DNA from: Pseudomonas brassicacearum
Lineage (GTDB): Bacteria; Pseudomonadota; Gammaproteobacteria; Pseudomonadales; Pseudomonadaceae
NCBI RefSeq assembly: GCF_003732225.1
Contig: NZ_MOBJ01000014.1
Span: 62,001 to 126,000, forward strand
Direction: 5' to 3'
Length of the DNA stretch: 64,000 bases
In this document: positions 17,771-26,650 of the stretch, piece by piece
How the letters are laid out: each line of letters begins with the position of its first letter
Position numbering within the stretch: the first letter of the stretch is position 1
Notes under the pieces: model-generated
What the model was told of the DNA's origin: nothing
What the model saw: the letters and a program-made list of their open reading frames with translations, nothing else
The model's database searches: none
Position numbers and translations under genes: made by a program

Positions 17771-17826
17771 TTGGTTTTACCGGCGGTTTTTTACGCAGAA
17801 TCGTTGTAGTTGTGTTCTACGGCTTT

Positions 17827-17859
17827 ACGGCGCACTTGGTCAGTGCGCCGTTTTTTTTT
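17827..17859 (+). terminator. Rho-independent terminator of the zwf-pgl-eda operon
   Basis: CGGCGCAC and GTGCGCCG pair around a 7-nt loop, followed by nine T residues. It lies 57 bp after the eda stop. Confidence 0.88.
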
Positions 17860-17882
17860 GCCTGCAGAAAAGTGGCTTCCCC

Positions 17883-18041
17883 GTAGCAGCTGTCGAGCCT
17901 GCGAGGCTGCGTCCGGCCGCAAAGCGGTCGTTAAATCAGGCAACGCGCTCTTTCAGGCAAACCGCGTATGCAGGATTTGCGAGGACTTCGCCCGAACGCG
18001 GTCCGCCTCTAACGCAGCCTCGCAGGCTCGACAGCTGCTAC
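17883..18041. repeat. long palindromic element, family C
   Basis: The arms GTAGCAGCTGTCGAGCCTGC and GCAGGCTCGACAGCTGCTAC flank a core of about 115 nt. The core reads AAATCAGGCAACGCG, then CAGGCAAACCGCGTATGCAG, then GATTTGCGAGGACTTCG, and is shared with the copies at 45147 and (inverted) 48849. It fills most of the gap between eda and the dioxygenase gene. Confidence 0.88.
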
Positions 18042-18132
18042 GGGGGGAATGCCTGTAAAGGCATACATAGTTACCGCAACCCACCCCAGAGATCTCCTTA
18101 TCCTTCGAGCAACTTATGGAGGAGAGCGACTC

Positions 18133-18858
18133 ATGGAAGAACACGCAACCAGCTCGGCAACCGAGCCAGTCTGTTTATTGGCTCCCGAACAGATTGCCGG
18201 CCCGTACTTCAGAAACCCCAGGTTGATTCGAAGAAACATCAGTGAAGGCGCCAGCGGCATTCCCATGCTACTCAAATTGAGCATTGTCGACGTCAGCAGC
18301 TGTGAGCCGGTAACGGATGCCCTGGTGGACATCTGGCAATGCAATGCGCGAGGGGCCTATTCGGGCTGGAGCAAGATCGATCCGGATAAAGAGGTCGATG
18401 TCGGTGATATCGGCTCGGTTCCGCGTACCGATGACGACACTTATTTACGCGGTGGGCAATTCACCGATCGCAAAGGCGCCGTCAGGTTTACCACGATTTA
18501 TCCGGGGTTTTATGCGGGGCGCAGCGTGCATATTCACGTTGCCGTGCGAATCGTTTCCGGCAGTAATTACCTGGACGCGCGGCACGTTGCCTGGGTTGGC
18601 CAACTGTACCTTCCAGAGGTGGCGTCACGTTCGGTATTGAATGCCAAAGACTACAGCGGGCGGAGTATTTCGCCGCTGCGTAACGATCAGGATGAGCTCT
18701 TTACCCAAATGCATGGGCAAGACTCGATACTGAAAATCCACACGATTGCCCGTGACTCCTGGGAAGACGGATATTTCGGGCAGTTGACCATTGGTATCGA
18801 CAAGCGCGCGATGTCCGCGCAGATCAAGCCCGAAGACTTCGACATCTATACCGTGTGA
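18133..18858 (+). CDS. intradiol ring-cleavage dioxygenase-like protein
   Basis: A 241-residue protein of the protocatechuate 3,4-dioxygenase-like family. The segments IAGPYF, VDIWQCNARGAYSGW and YPGFYAGRSVHIHVAV follow the family layout, and candidate Fe(III) ligands Y76, Y127, H133 and H135 are all present. There is no signal peptide. No partner subunit or aromatic-degradation genes are adjacent, so the substrate is unknown. ATG 18133 is chosen for the strong GGAGGAGAG 7 nt upstream; the open frame reaches back into the repeat without family sequence. Confidence 0.8.
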   Translation: MEEHATSSATEPVCLLAPEQIAGPYFRNPRLIRRNISEGASGIPMLLKLSIVDVSSCEPVTDALVDIWQCNARGAYSGWSKIDPDKEVDVGDIGSVPRTDDDTYLRGGQFTDRKGAVRFTTIYPGFYAGRSVHIHVAVRIVSGSNYLDARHVAWVGQLYLPEVASRSVLNAKDYSGRSISPLRNDQDELFTQMHGQDSILKIHTIARDSWEDGYFGQLTIGIDKRAMSAQIKPEDFDIYTV

Positions 18859-18890
18859 ACACCAGGGGAGTGGTCAATCCCTGGTGTTCA
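18856..18890. terminator. bidirectional hairpin between convergent genes
   Basis: A perfect 12-bp stem TGAACACCAGGG / CCCTGGTGTTCA includes the dioxygenase stop codon and ends 6 bp before the aminotransferase stop. There is no long T-run, so termination is likely but not certain. Confidence 0.6.
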
Positions 18891-18895
18891 TTGCA

Positions 18896-20077
18896 TCAAC
18901 TCAGTTCGATCAGGGCCTGAGCCAGTCGATGCATGTCCCGTGCGGTGTTGGTCAGGCCCGGTGTAATGCGAATACAGCTGCCGCACGCCGAACCGCTGCG
19001 GGCCACGGTGAACAGGTTGTACTCGCTGAGCAGGCGGTCGACCATCGCTTGCTGGTCGGCATGCCGGGTGAAACGCATCGAGGTGATGCCGCAATACAGT
19101 CGCGGATCATCCGGGGTCATGATTTCAATGCCCGGCACGTCGCGTACGGCCTCGACCCACAGATTGCGCAGGTAATTGAGCCGCGCGCCTTTGGCCGCCG
19201 CGCCACCGATGGCGTGATGCTCTTCGAACACCAGCGGCAACGTCAGCAGCGCCGGGATGTTGGGTGTGCTGTACGGGGTGCGCGAGCGGATGTCGGTGAC
19301 CGGGAAATGAAACTCGCCCATGTCGGGATCAATATCGGCCAGGCGCTGTGGCGCTATGTAGATAAAACCCAGGGTCAGCGGCGCGCCGATCCATTTGTGC
19401 AGGTTGTAGCCGGCAAAGGAGATACCCAGTTCATCGAGGTTGAATTCGATCTGGCCGAGGGCGTGGGCACCGTCGAGGATCACATCGATCCCGTGCTCTT
19501 TAGCCGCCTCGGCAATCGCCTTGACCGGCATCACCAGACCGGTGCGATGGGTGACGTGGGTCAACGCCATCAGCTTGAGCCTTGGATAGCGGACGAACGC
19601 CTCGCGGTAGCTCGCCACCAATGACTCGAAGCTGGCGGGATGGGCGTGTTCGATCTCGATCACTTCGACACCGCGATGGCGTGCCAGCCAGCGCATCGCA
19701 CTTTTGACCGTGTCGTATTCCAGATCGCAGAGCAGTACCTGATCGCCCGGCTGCAAACCGTTGTAGTTGCGAATCAGTGATTGCAGCGCGTCCGAAGCGC
19801 TACGGGTCAGGGCAACCGCTTCGGCGGGCACCCGTAAGAGCTCGGCCAGCTGTCCGCGTATCTCCACGCTTTCGAGCTTTTCGAAGCGCTGGCGCACATG
19901 CACCGAGTTGCTGCGGTTGATGAGTTCGATGTTGCGCTGGTATTCCTCGATCACGGTGCGCGACATGCGGCCGAAGTAACCGTTTTCCAGGTTGATCGGA
20001 CCCGGCTGGACTTCGTAGCGGTCGGCAAACGTCTGCCAAAAAGCTTCATCAAGGGCGCGGCGAGTATTTTCGGGCAT
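18896..20077 (-). CDS. class V aminotransferase-fold PLP enzyme
   Basis: A 393-residue fold-type I PLP enzyme similar to isopenicillin-N epimerase/cysteine desulfurase-like proteins. It has LTRSASDALQSLIRNY for phosphate binding, the cofactor Asp in VILDGAHALGQ, and the Schiff-base Lys K228 in YNLHKWIGAPL. The C-terminal domain includes CGITSMRF and ARSGSACGSCIRI. It has no signal peptide. The substrate cannot be told from sequence. The downstream gene (20099-20335) ends 21 bp before its start, in the same direction. Confidence 0.85.
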   Translation of the reverse strand: MPENTRRALDEAFWQTFADRYEVQPGPINLENGYFGRMSRTVIEEYQRNIELINRSNSVHVRQRFEKLESVEIRGQLAELLRVPAEAVALTRSASDALQSLIRNYNGLQPGDQVLLCDLEYDTVKSAMRWLARHRGVEVIEIEHAHPASFESLVASYREAFVRYPRLKLMALTHVTHRTGLVMPVKAIAEAAKEHGIDVILDGAHALGQIEFNLDELGISFAGYNLHKWIGAPLTLGFIYIAPQRLADIDPDMGEFHFPVTDIRSRTPYSTPNIPALLTLPLVFEEHHAIGGAAAKGARLNYLRNLWVEAVRDVPGIEIMTPDDPRLYCGITSMRFTRHADQQAMVDRLLSEYNLFTVARSGSACGSCIRITPGLTNTARDMHRLAQALIELS

Positions 20078-20098
20078 AGGGGCGACTCGTTCCGTGGG

Positions 20099-20335
20099 TC
20101 AGTGGCGAGGTTTGGGTTTGCCATGTTTGGCGCGCAGCGGGTCGAGCAAGTCGGACAGACCGTTGTGATCGATTTCCTGCATCAGGGCCAACAAGCCACC
20201 CAGTTCACCGTGGGGGAAACCCTCGCGGGCGAACCAGTTCAGGTATTGGCCGGGCAGGTCGGCAATGATGCGCCCCTTGTACTTGCCAAAGGGCATTTCG
20301 CGGGTGATCAGCAGTTCAAGCTTTTCGGGATTCAT
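20099..20335 (-). CDS. DUF3820 family small protein
   Basis: A 78-residue protein with the compact family pattern MPFGKYKGR...LPGQYLNWFAREGFP, then GELGGLLALMQEIDHNGL. It has a basic tail (RAKHGKPKPRH). ATG 20335 is preferred because the longer frame adds sequence unlike the family; no strong ribosome site is visible. The function is unknown. It lies directly upstream of the aminotransferase in the same orientation. Confidence 0.75.
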   Translation of the reverse strand: MNPEKLELLITREMPFGKYKGRIIADLPGQYLNWFAREGFPHGELGGLLALMQEIDHNGLSDLLDPLRAKHGKPKPRH

Positions 20336-20482
20336 CGATCGGTCGTCTTGATTCAAACAGTCTGGAAAATACAGGCATTCTGCATGCAGGCCAATTGACA
20401 GATCATGCAAATAACTCGGGTACAGATTTTTTGTAAAAAGTTAACGTGTTGAAATATAAAGTGAAAATTTCAATTCAAGAGC

Positions 20483-20498
20483 TGGCATACGAGGTGCA
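20483..20498 (+). promoter_or_regulatory. possible sigma-54 promoter before the PA2169-family gene
   Basis: TGGCAT-N5-GTGCA has the invariant GG and GC at the -24/-12 spacing, 40 bp upstream of the start codon. Two consensus positions differ, so it is a weak candidate. Confidence 0.3.
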
Positions 20499-20537
20499 AC
20501 ACCTTATGCACTCTCTCAACCCACGAGGAATTGAAAA

Positions 20538-21005
20538 ATGACCGATATCAATAAAGAAGCGATTTCAGTCCTGAACGACCTGATCGAGACCAGTAAGGAC
20601 GGTCAGGAAGGTTTCAAGACTTGTGCGCAAGACATCAAGCATCCTGAACTCAAAGCGCTGTTTGTCAAACGCGCTGCCGACTGCGCCACCGCCGCTGCCG
20701 AACTTCAAGGCACGGTGCGTTCGATGGGCGGCGATCCCGAGACCAAAACCAGTGTCAGCGGTGATTTGCATCGTCGTTGGGTTGACCTCAAATCGTTGCT
20801 CACCGGCAAGGACGAAGAAGCGGTGCTCAACGAAGCCGAGCGCGGCGAGGACCATGCCCTGAAGGCTTACAAAGCAGCGATCGAGAAGATCGACAAACAC
20901 AATCTGGTGGGGATTCGTGATCTGGTCGAACGTCAGTATCACGGCGCGCAACGCAATCACGATCAGGTCAAAGCCTTGCGTAACCTGGCGCGTGCTCGTT
21001 CGTAA
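20538..21005 (+). CDS. PA2169 family four-helix-bundle protein (DUF2383)
   Basis: A 155-residue, all-helical soluble protein with regularly spaced His/Glu residues (KTCAQDIKHPEL, ERGEDHALKAY, ERQYHGAQRNHDQVK). This is the ferritin-like pattern of the PA2169/DUF2383 family, whose members are commonly stress- or stationary-phase-associated; metal binding is not shown. CGAGGAA gives a good ribosome site. The gene stands alone and ends just before a REPIN. Confidence 0.85.
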   Translation: MTDINKEAISVLNDLIETSKDGQEGFKTCAQDIKHPELKALFVKRAADCATAAAELQGTVRSMGGDPETKTSVSGDLHRRWVDLKSLLTGKDEEAVLNEAERGEDHALKAYKAAIEKIDKHNLVGIRDLVERQYHGAQRNHDQVKALRNLARARS

Positions 21006-21016
21006 GAAGATCAAAA

Positions 21017-21072
21017 GATCGCAGCCTGCGGCAGCTTCTACAGAAGTATTCAAAACCCCGCAGGCTGCGATC
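21017..21072. repeat. REPIN, family A (right arm truncated)
   Basis: The left arm GATCGCAGCCTGCGGCAG is intact, but the right arm keeps only CCGCAGGCTGCGATC. It lies between convergent genes. Confidence 0.8.
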
Positions 21073-21079
21073 TTTGTTG

Positions 21080-21550
21080 TCAGCCGATGCTGATCGCGGG
21101 CAGTGTTGGCAGTGTCACGGTTTGCTGTTTGCGCGGTGCCAGAATTTCGGCCTCGCCATCCACAACCAGCTCATCGCGCTGGTTGAATACCCGAGTGGCG
21201 ATGCGCACGCGGAACTTCGGCAGCTTCTCGAGGATTTCCAGGCGTACCGTCAGGGTGTCGCCGATCTTCACTGGCTTCTGAAAGCTCATTTGCTGACCGA
21301 TATAAATAGTCCCCGGCCCAGGCAGCTCGCAGGCGACGGCGGCGCTGATCAGTGCACCGCTGAACATGCCGTGGGCGATGCGTTCCTTGAACATGCTCGC
21401 CGCCGCAAACTCGGCGTCCAGGTGCACCGGGTTGTGGTCGCCGGACATCGCCGCGAACAGCTGAATGTCGCGTTCTTCGACGGTCTTGCTGTAGCTGGCG
21501 GTCTGGCCGACTTCGAGGGCTTCGTAAGGGGTATTGGTAACCTGGGTCAT
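21080..21550 (-). CDS. MaoC-like (R)-specific enoyl-CoA hydratase (PhaJ type)
   Basis: A 156-residue hot-dog-fold hydratase. The catalytic Asp/His motif is SGDHNPVHLD, followed by GMFSGALISAAVACELPGPG. Such enzymes convert trans-2-enoyl-CoA to (R)-3-hydroxyacyl-CoA and link beta-oxidation to polyhydroxyalkanoate synthesis. ATG 21550 (MTQVTNTPYE) is preferred to an upstream in-frame codon at 21589. It lies after the lipase gene in the same direction (42-bp gap), with two fadD genes divergent beyond that. This order is known from P. aeruginosa (PA3302-PA3299) and P. putida. Confidence 0.88.
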   Translation of the reverse strand: MTQVTNTPYEALEVGQTASYSKTVEERDIQLFAAMSGDHNPVHLDAEFAAASMFKERIAHGMFSGALISAAVACELPGPGTIYIGQQMSFQKPVKIGDTLTVRLEILEKLPKFRVRIATRVFNQRDELVVDGEAEILAPRKQQTVTLPTLPAISIG

Positions 21551-21592
21551 GTGTCTTGAATCCTGTGACGAGTTAAGTGAAATAACCAAACA

Positions 21593-22537
21593 TTATTCGG
21601 TTCTGGGTGGTCGGCGATGGCTCAGCGCCTCGGCCAGCCATTTGAGCAGGTCCGCGGTCACTTCATCGCGGTTGCTCTCGTTGAACAGTTCGTGCCGGGC
21701 TTGCGGGTAAATGTTCAGTTGCATGCACTGGCTACCCGCCCCGCGCAGCGCGTCGGCCAGAGTCTTGAGACGTTTGCCTTCGCTCACCGGATCACATTCA
21801 CCGCCGATCACCAGCAGCGGCAGGCCCGGATCGATCTGCGCGAGATTGGACGCTTTGCTGATCTGCTGCAAGCCGCCGAGCAGGTCGATCCACAGTTGAT
21901 TGGTGCAACGGTAGCCGCAAAGCGGGTCGTGGACGTACTTGTCGACTTCGGCCGGGTCGCGGCTGAGCCAGTCGAACCGAGTGCGATGGGGTTTGAAAGG
22001 CTTGTTGAATGAGCCGAACGACAACCACTCGATCAACGCGCTGCGCCCGGTAGCACCCTGGCGCCAGCGTTCGAAGCGCGCAATCAGGCGTGCCACGCGG
22101 TAGAGCGCGGTTGGCTGGAAGTTCGAGCCGCTGAGCACAGCGCCGTACAGGCTGGCGCTGTGGTGCAACAGGTAGGCCTGGGCGATGTAGCTGCCCATGC
22201 TGTGGCCAAGTAGCACGATCGGGATGCCCGGATGGTGCTGACCGATGTGCTGGTTGAGGCTGGCCAGGTCGCCGACCACTTTGCGCCAGCCGTCCTTGTC
22301 CGCGAAATGCCCGAGCGCGCCGTTTTCGGCGGTTTTGCCGTGGCCGCGCTGATCCAGCGCATAGACGCCGTAACCCTCGGCACATAAAGCCTGCGCCAGC
22401 CGCGCATAACGGCCGCTGTGTTCAGCCATGCCGTGGGACAGCAGGATCACCGCCTTGAGCGGGCCCTCGGGCAGCCACTGGTTGACGAAAAGCTGACTGT
22501 GGTCACTCGCGGTCAACCAGAAAGTGTCGTGGATCAT
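21593..22537 (-). CDS. alpha/beta hydrolase, monoacylglycerol-lipase type
   Basis: A 314-residue serine hydrolase. The oxyanion segment is LLSHGMAEHSGRY, the nucleophile elbow is LLGHSMGSYIAQAY, the acid is in IGGECDPVSEGKRL and the base is in ARHELFNESNRDEV, so the triad is complete. There is no signal peptide. It is divergent from fadD2 and upstream of the PhaJ-type hydratase in one direction, fitting release and activation of fatty acids (inference from context). Confidence 0.88.
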   Translation of the reverse strand: MIHDTFWLTASDHSQLFVNQWLPEGPLKAVILLSHGMAEHSGRYARLAQALCAEGYGVYALDQRGHGKTAENGALGHFADKDGWRKVVGDLASLNQHIGQHHPGIPIVLLGHSMGSYIAQAYLLHHSASLYGAVLSGSNFQPTALYRVARLIARFERWRQGATGRSALIEWLSFGSFNKPFKPHRTRFDWLSRDPAEVDKYVHDPLCGYRCTNQLWIDLLGGLQQISKASNLAQIDPGLPLLVIGGECDPVSEGKRLKTLADALRGAGSQCMQLNIYPQARHELFNESNRDEVTADLLKWLAEALSHRRPPRTE

Positions 22538-22765
22538 GGCGATTCCTTTGCACGGTGTTGTTTAGGCGCGGCGTCGTTGCATTGTATAGCTCATCATCCA
22601 CAGGACGTGCGATGTGGGTGTCCCTCAGCAGCAAGATTCACACTATCAATGAAGCGGGTGCGTATATTTGCCTGAATCACCATAACTGCTAGTGTCCCAG
22701 AAGCCCCGCTTTTCAGCGTCACAGAGATGCGGCCCGGATTCGCTCAGGTAAAGAGGACAAGAACA

Positions 22766-24454
22766 ATGCAACCTGATTTCTGGAATGACAAACGCCCGGC
22801 CGGCGTACCCAATGATATCGATCCGGGTGCCTACAAGTCGGTGATCGAGGTGTTCGAGCGTTCCTGCAAGAAATTCGCTGACCGTCCGGCGTTCAGTAAC
22901 ATGGGCGTGACGCTCACTTATGCGGAGCTGGAACGCTACAGCGCGGCTTTCGCCGGCTACCTGCAAGCGCAGACCGATCTGCTGCCCGGCGATCGCATCG
23001 CGGTGCAGATGCCCAACGTCCTGCATTACCCGATCGCCGTGTTCGGCGCGCTGCGTGCCGGGCTGGTTGTGGTCAACACCAACCCGCTGTACACCGCGCG
23101 TGAGATGCGTCACCAGTTCAAGGACTCCGGTGCCCGGGCGCTGGTGTACCTGAACATGTTCGGGCAGAAGGTCCAGGAAGTACTGCCCGACACCGAGATT
23201 CAGTACCTGATCGAAGCAAAGATGGGCGACCTGATGTCGACCGCCAAGGGCTGGCTGATCAACACCGTGGTCGACAAGGTCAAGAAGATGGTGCCGACCT
23301 ACGACTTGCCGCAGGCGATTTCCTTCAAGAGCGCGTTACGCCTGGGCCGCGGTCAGAGCATCAAGCCATTGAAAGTCAGCCTCGACGATGTCGCCGTGCT
23401 GCAATACACCGGCGGCACCACCGGGCTGGCCAAGGGCGCGATGCTGACCCATGGCAACCTGGTTGCCAACATGCAGCAGGCCCGCGCCTGTCTCGGCCAG
23501 TTCGGCAGCGATGGCAAACCGCTGCTGCGTGAAGGTCAGGAAGTGATGATCGCGCCGCTGCCGCTGTACCACATCTACGCCTTCACGGCGAACTGCATGT
23601 GCATGATGGTCACCGGCAACCACAACGTGCTGATCACCAATCCACGGGACATCGCCGGCTTTATCAAAGAGCTGAAAAACTGGCGGTTCTCGGCGCTGCT
23701 GGGGCTCAACACGCTGTTCGTCGCGCTGATGGATCATCCGGACTTCAAAACCCTGGACTTCTCCAGCCTCAAACTCACCAACTCTGGTGGCACCGCGCTG
23801 GTCAAGGCCACCGCCGAGCGTTGGGAGCAACTGACCGGTTGCCGGATCACCGAAGGCTACGGCTTGACCGAAACCTCGCCGGTGGCCTGCACCAACCCGT
23901 ATGGCGACAAGTCGCGCATTGGCACGGTCGGCCTGCCGGTGCCGGGCACTACGCTGAAAGTCATCAATGATGACGGTGTCGAACAGCCCTTGGGCGAGCG
24001 CGGCGAGCTTTGCATCAAGGGCCCGCAAATCATGAAGGGCTATTGGCAGAAACCTGAAGCCACCGCCGAAGTGCTGGATGCCGAGGGCTGGTTCAAGTCC
24101 GGCGACATCGCGGTGATCGACCCGGACGGGTTTGTGCGGATTGTCGACCGCAAGAAAGACATGATCATCGTCTCGGGTTTCAACGTATACCCGAACGAGA
24201 TCGAGGACGTGGTCATGGCGCACCCGAAGGTCGCGAACTGTGCGGTGATCGGCGTGCCGGACGAACGTTCCGGGGAAGCGGTGAAGCTCTTCGTGGTGGC
24301 ACGTGAAGCAGGAATCAGCCTTGAAGAGCTGAAGGCCTACTGCAAGGAAAACTTCACCGCCTACAAGGTGCCCAAACACATTGTGCTGCGCGAGTCGCTG
24401 CCGATGACACCGGTGGGCAAGATATTGCGAAGGGAGCTGCGCGATATCGCCTGA
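22766..24454 (+). CDS. fadD2: long-chain fatty acid-CoA ligase (first copy)
   Basis: A 562-residue acyl-activating enzyme. The ATP/AMP motif YTGGTTGLAKGAMLTH is near residues 213-228, with EGYGLTETSPV, KSGDIAVIDPDGF and the FACS-type segment RIVDRKKDMIIVSGFNVYP, ending with the catalytic Lys in TPVGKILRREL. It makes acyl-CoA from free fatty acids at the membrane. ATG 22766 (MQPDFWND) matches the paralogue's start. By position it corresponds to fadD2 of Pseudomonas; fadD1 follows after 369 bp with a REPIN between. Confidence 0.93.
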   Translation: MQPDFWNDKRPAGVPNDIDPGAYKSVIEVFERSCKKFADRPAFSNMGVTLTYAELERYSAAFAGYLQAQTDLLPGDRIAVQMPNVLHYPIAVFGALRAGLVVVNTNPLYTAREMRHQFKDSGARALVYLNMFGQKVQEVLPDTEIQYLIEAKMGDLMSTAKGWLINTVVDKVKKMVPTYDLPQAISFKSALRLGRGQSIKPLKVSLDDVAVLQYTGGTTGLAKGAMLTHGNLVANMQQARACLGQFGSDGKPLLREGQEVMIAPLPLYHIYAFTANCMCMMVTGNHNVLITNPRDIAGFIKELKNWRFSALLGLNTLFVALMDHPDFKTLDFSSLKLTNSGGTALVKATAERWEQLTGCRITEGYGLTETSPVACTNPYGDKSRIGTVGLPVPGTTLKVINDDGVEQPLGERGELCIKGPQIMKGYWQKPEATAEVLDAEGWFKSGDIAVIDPDGFVRIVDRKKDMIIVSGFNVYPNEIEDVVMAHPKVANCAVIGVPDERSGEAVKLFVVAREAGISLEELKAYCKENFTAYKVPKHIVLRESLPMTPVGKILRRELRDIA

Positions 24455-24482
24455 TCGGTTATAGATCGAAGTGCTGCCAAAA

Positions 24483-24547
24483 GATCGCAGCCTTCGGCAG
24501 CTCCTACGGGCGATGCATACGCCTAGGAGCTGCCGAAGGCTGCGATC
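24483..24547. repeat. REPIN, family A
   Basis: Both arms carry the CTTCGG/CCGAAGG version (GATCGCAGCCTTCGGCAG and its inverse) around a 15-nt centre. It lies between fadD2 and fadD1. Confidence 0.9.
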
Positions 24548-24552
24548 TTTTG

Positions 24553-24823
24553 CTTTTAAGGCCCATTTTACGGGGCTTTCAAAGCGTTATAGAATTTTTG
24601 CTCTAAAATGACTGCTTGCTATTCTTGAGTCATTAAAGTGACTGTAGAGGCTCTATTTGGCTCTAGTAGGGCCTTGGCAAAGCTGCTACTCTCGGCGCGC
24701 TTTGTGACTTCTCGGCCTAGGTAAAAGCCGGACTCGCCAACAAAAAGACACCCATAAAAAACACACACCAATAATAATCGCAAAATGCGCTGAAGAATTC
24801 GCGTTGCTGAGGAGTGGGCTTCC
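24553..24823 (+). promoter_or_regulatory. AT-rich leader/promoter region of fadD1
   Basis: This 270-bp stretch has no gene and is markedly AT-richer than its surroundings. It holds the inverted repeat AGTCA-N6-TGACT (24628-24643), overlapping a direct repeat AAAATGACTG / AAAGTGACTG 30 bp apart. No GAAAC...GTTTC PsrA-like site was seen. It suggests separate control of fadD1; the binding protein is unknown. Confidence 0.4.
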
Positions 24824-26524
24824 ATGATCGAAGACTTTTGGAAGGATAAGTACCCAGCTGGAATTGCTGCCGAGATCAATCCAGACGAGTATCCGAATAT
24901 TCAGGCAGTGTTAAAGCAATCCTGCCAACGCTTCGCCAACAAACCGGCCTTTAGTAACCTGGGCAAGACACTCACCTACGGTGAGCTGTACGAATTGTCG
25001 GGTGCTTTTGCCGCTTACCTGCAACAGCATACCGATTTGCAGCCGGGCGATCGAATCGCAGTACAACTGCCAAACCTGCTGCAGTACCCGGTCGCCGTGT
25101 TTGGTGCCATCCGCGCCGGCTTGATCGTGGTCAACACCAACCCGCTGTACACCGCGCGGGAAATGGAACACCAATTCAACGATTCCGGCGCCAAGGCGCT
25201 GGTTTGCCTGGCGAACATGGCGCACCTGGCCGAGGCCGTGGTGCCCAAGACGGGCGTCAAGCACGTTATCGTCACCGAAGTGGCCGACCTGCTGCCACCG
25301 CTCAAGCGCCTGCTGATCAACAGTGTCATCAAGTACGTGAAGAAGATGGTCCCGGCGTTCCATCTGCCCAAGGCCATCAAGTTCAATGACGTGTTGAGCA
25401 AGGGCCTCGGCCAACCCGTGACCGAAGCCAACCCGGCCAGCAGCGACGTTGCCGTGCTGCAATACACCGGCGGCACCACCGGCGTGGCCAAGGGGGCAAT
25501 GCTGACCCACCGCAACCTGGTGGCGAACATGATGCAGTGCAGGGCGCTGATGGGTTCCAACCTGAATGAAGGTTGCGAAATCCTCATCACGCCGCTGCCG
25601 CTGTACCACATCTATGCCTTCACCTTTCATTGCATGGCGATGATGCTGATCGGCAACCACAACATCCTGATCAGCAACCCGCGCGACCTGCCGGCGATGG
25701 TCAAGGAACTGTCGAAGTGGAAGTTCAGCGGTTTTGTCGGCCTGAACACCTTGTTTGTGGCGCTGTGCAACAACGAAGCGTTCCGCAAGCTGGACTTCTC
25801 AGGCCTGAAAATCACCTTGTCCGGTGGCATGGCCCTGCAACTGGCTGCTGCCGAACGCTGGAAAGCCGTGACCGGTTGTGCCATCTGCGAAGGCTACGGC
25901 ATGACCGAAACCAGCCCGGTGGCCACCGTCAATCCAAACCAGAACATTCAGGTAGGCACGATCGGTATTCCGGTTCCGTCGACCCTGTGCAAAGTTATCG
26001 ATGACGCCGGCGTTGAACAGCCGCTGGGCGAAATCGGTGAACTCTGCGTGAAAGGTCCGCAAGTGATGAAGGGCTACTGGCAGCGCCAGGAAGCCACCGA
26101 CGAGATCCTCGACAGCGAAGGCTGGTTGAAGACCGGCGACATCGCGCTGATCCAGCCAGACGGCTACATGCGCATTGTCGATCGCAAGAAAGACATGATT
26201 CTGGTCTCCGGTTTCAACGTGTACCCGAACGAACTCGAAGACGTGCTGGCCACCTTGCCAGGCGTGTTGCAATGCGCGGCCATTGGCGTGCCGGACGAGA
26301 AGTCGGGCGAGGCGATCAAGATTTTCATCGTCGCCAAACCGGGGGTAACCCTGACCAAAGAGCAGGTGATGACGCACATGCGTGCCAACGTTACCGGCTA
26401 TAAAGTGCCGAAAGCCATCGAGTTCCGCGATGCGCTGCCGACCACCAACGTGGGCAAGATCCTGCGTCGCGAACTGCGCGATGAAGAGCTGAAGAAGCTC
26501 GGCTTGAAGAAGGTCGGCGCGTAA
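24824..26524 (+). CDS. fadD1: long-chain fatty acid-CoA ligase (second copy)
   Basis: A 566-residue paralogue of the upstream ligase with the same domains: YTGGTTGVAKGAMLTH, EGYGMTETSPVATVN, KTGDIALIQPDGY, RIVDRKKDMILVSGFNVYP and NVGKILRRELRDEELKK. The N-terminus MIEDFWKDKYPAGI aligns with the first copy. In P. aeruginosa fadD1 and fadD2 prefer different chain lengths; which applies here cannot be read from sequence. The gene ends with its own terminator and a REPIN. Confidence 0.94.
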   Translation: MIEDFWKDKYPAGIAAEINPDEYPNIQAVLKQSCQRFANKPAFSNLGKTLTYGELYELSGAFAAYLQQHTDLQPGDRIAVQLPNLLQYPVAVFGAIRAGLIVVNTNPLYTAREMEHQFNDSGAKALVCLANMAHLAEAVVPKTGVKHVIVTEVADLLPPLKRLLINSVIKYVKKMVPAFHLPKAIKFNDVLSKGLGQPVTEANPASSDVAVLQYTGGTTGVAKGAMLTHRNLVANMMQCRALMGSNLNEGCEILITPLPLYHIYAFTFHCMAMMLIGNHNILISNPRDLPAMVKELSKWKFSGFVGLNTLFVALCNNEAFRKLDFSGLKITLSGGMALQLAAAERWKAVTGCAICEGYGMTETSPVATVNPNQNIQVGTIGIPVPSTLCKVIDDAGVEQPLGEIGELCVKGPQVMKGYWQRQEATDEILDSEGWLKTGDIALIQPDGYMRIVDRKKDMILVSGFNVYPNELEDVLATLPGVLQCAAIGVPDEKSGEAIKIFIVAKPGVTLTKEQVMTHMRANVTGYKVPKAIEFRDALPTTNVGKILRRELRDEELKKLGLKKVGA

Positions 26525-26527
26525 AAC

Positions 26528-26560
26528 AAAAAGCCCCGGTCTTTATGAGCGGGGCTTTGT
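26528..26560 (+). terminator. Rho-independent terminator of fadD1
   Basis: AAAGCCCC and GGGGCTTT pair around a 12-nt loop. The A-run before and T-rich side after make it usable in both directions. Confidence 0.75.
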
Positions 26561-26572
26561 TGAAGATCAAAA

Positions 26573-26642
26573 GATCGCAGCCTGCGGCAGCTCCTACGGG
26601 ATGTATATCAATCCAATGTAGGAGCTGCCGCAGGCTGCGATC
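26573..26642. repeat. REPIN, family A
   Basis: GATCGCAGCCTGCGGCAG and its inverse flank a 20-nt centre, between convergent fadD1 and the hypothetical gene at 26651. Confidence 0.9.
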
Positions 26643-26650
26643 TTTTGCTG

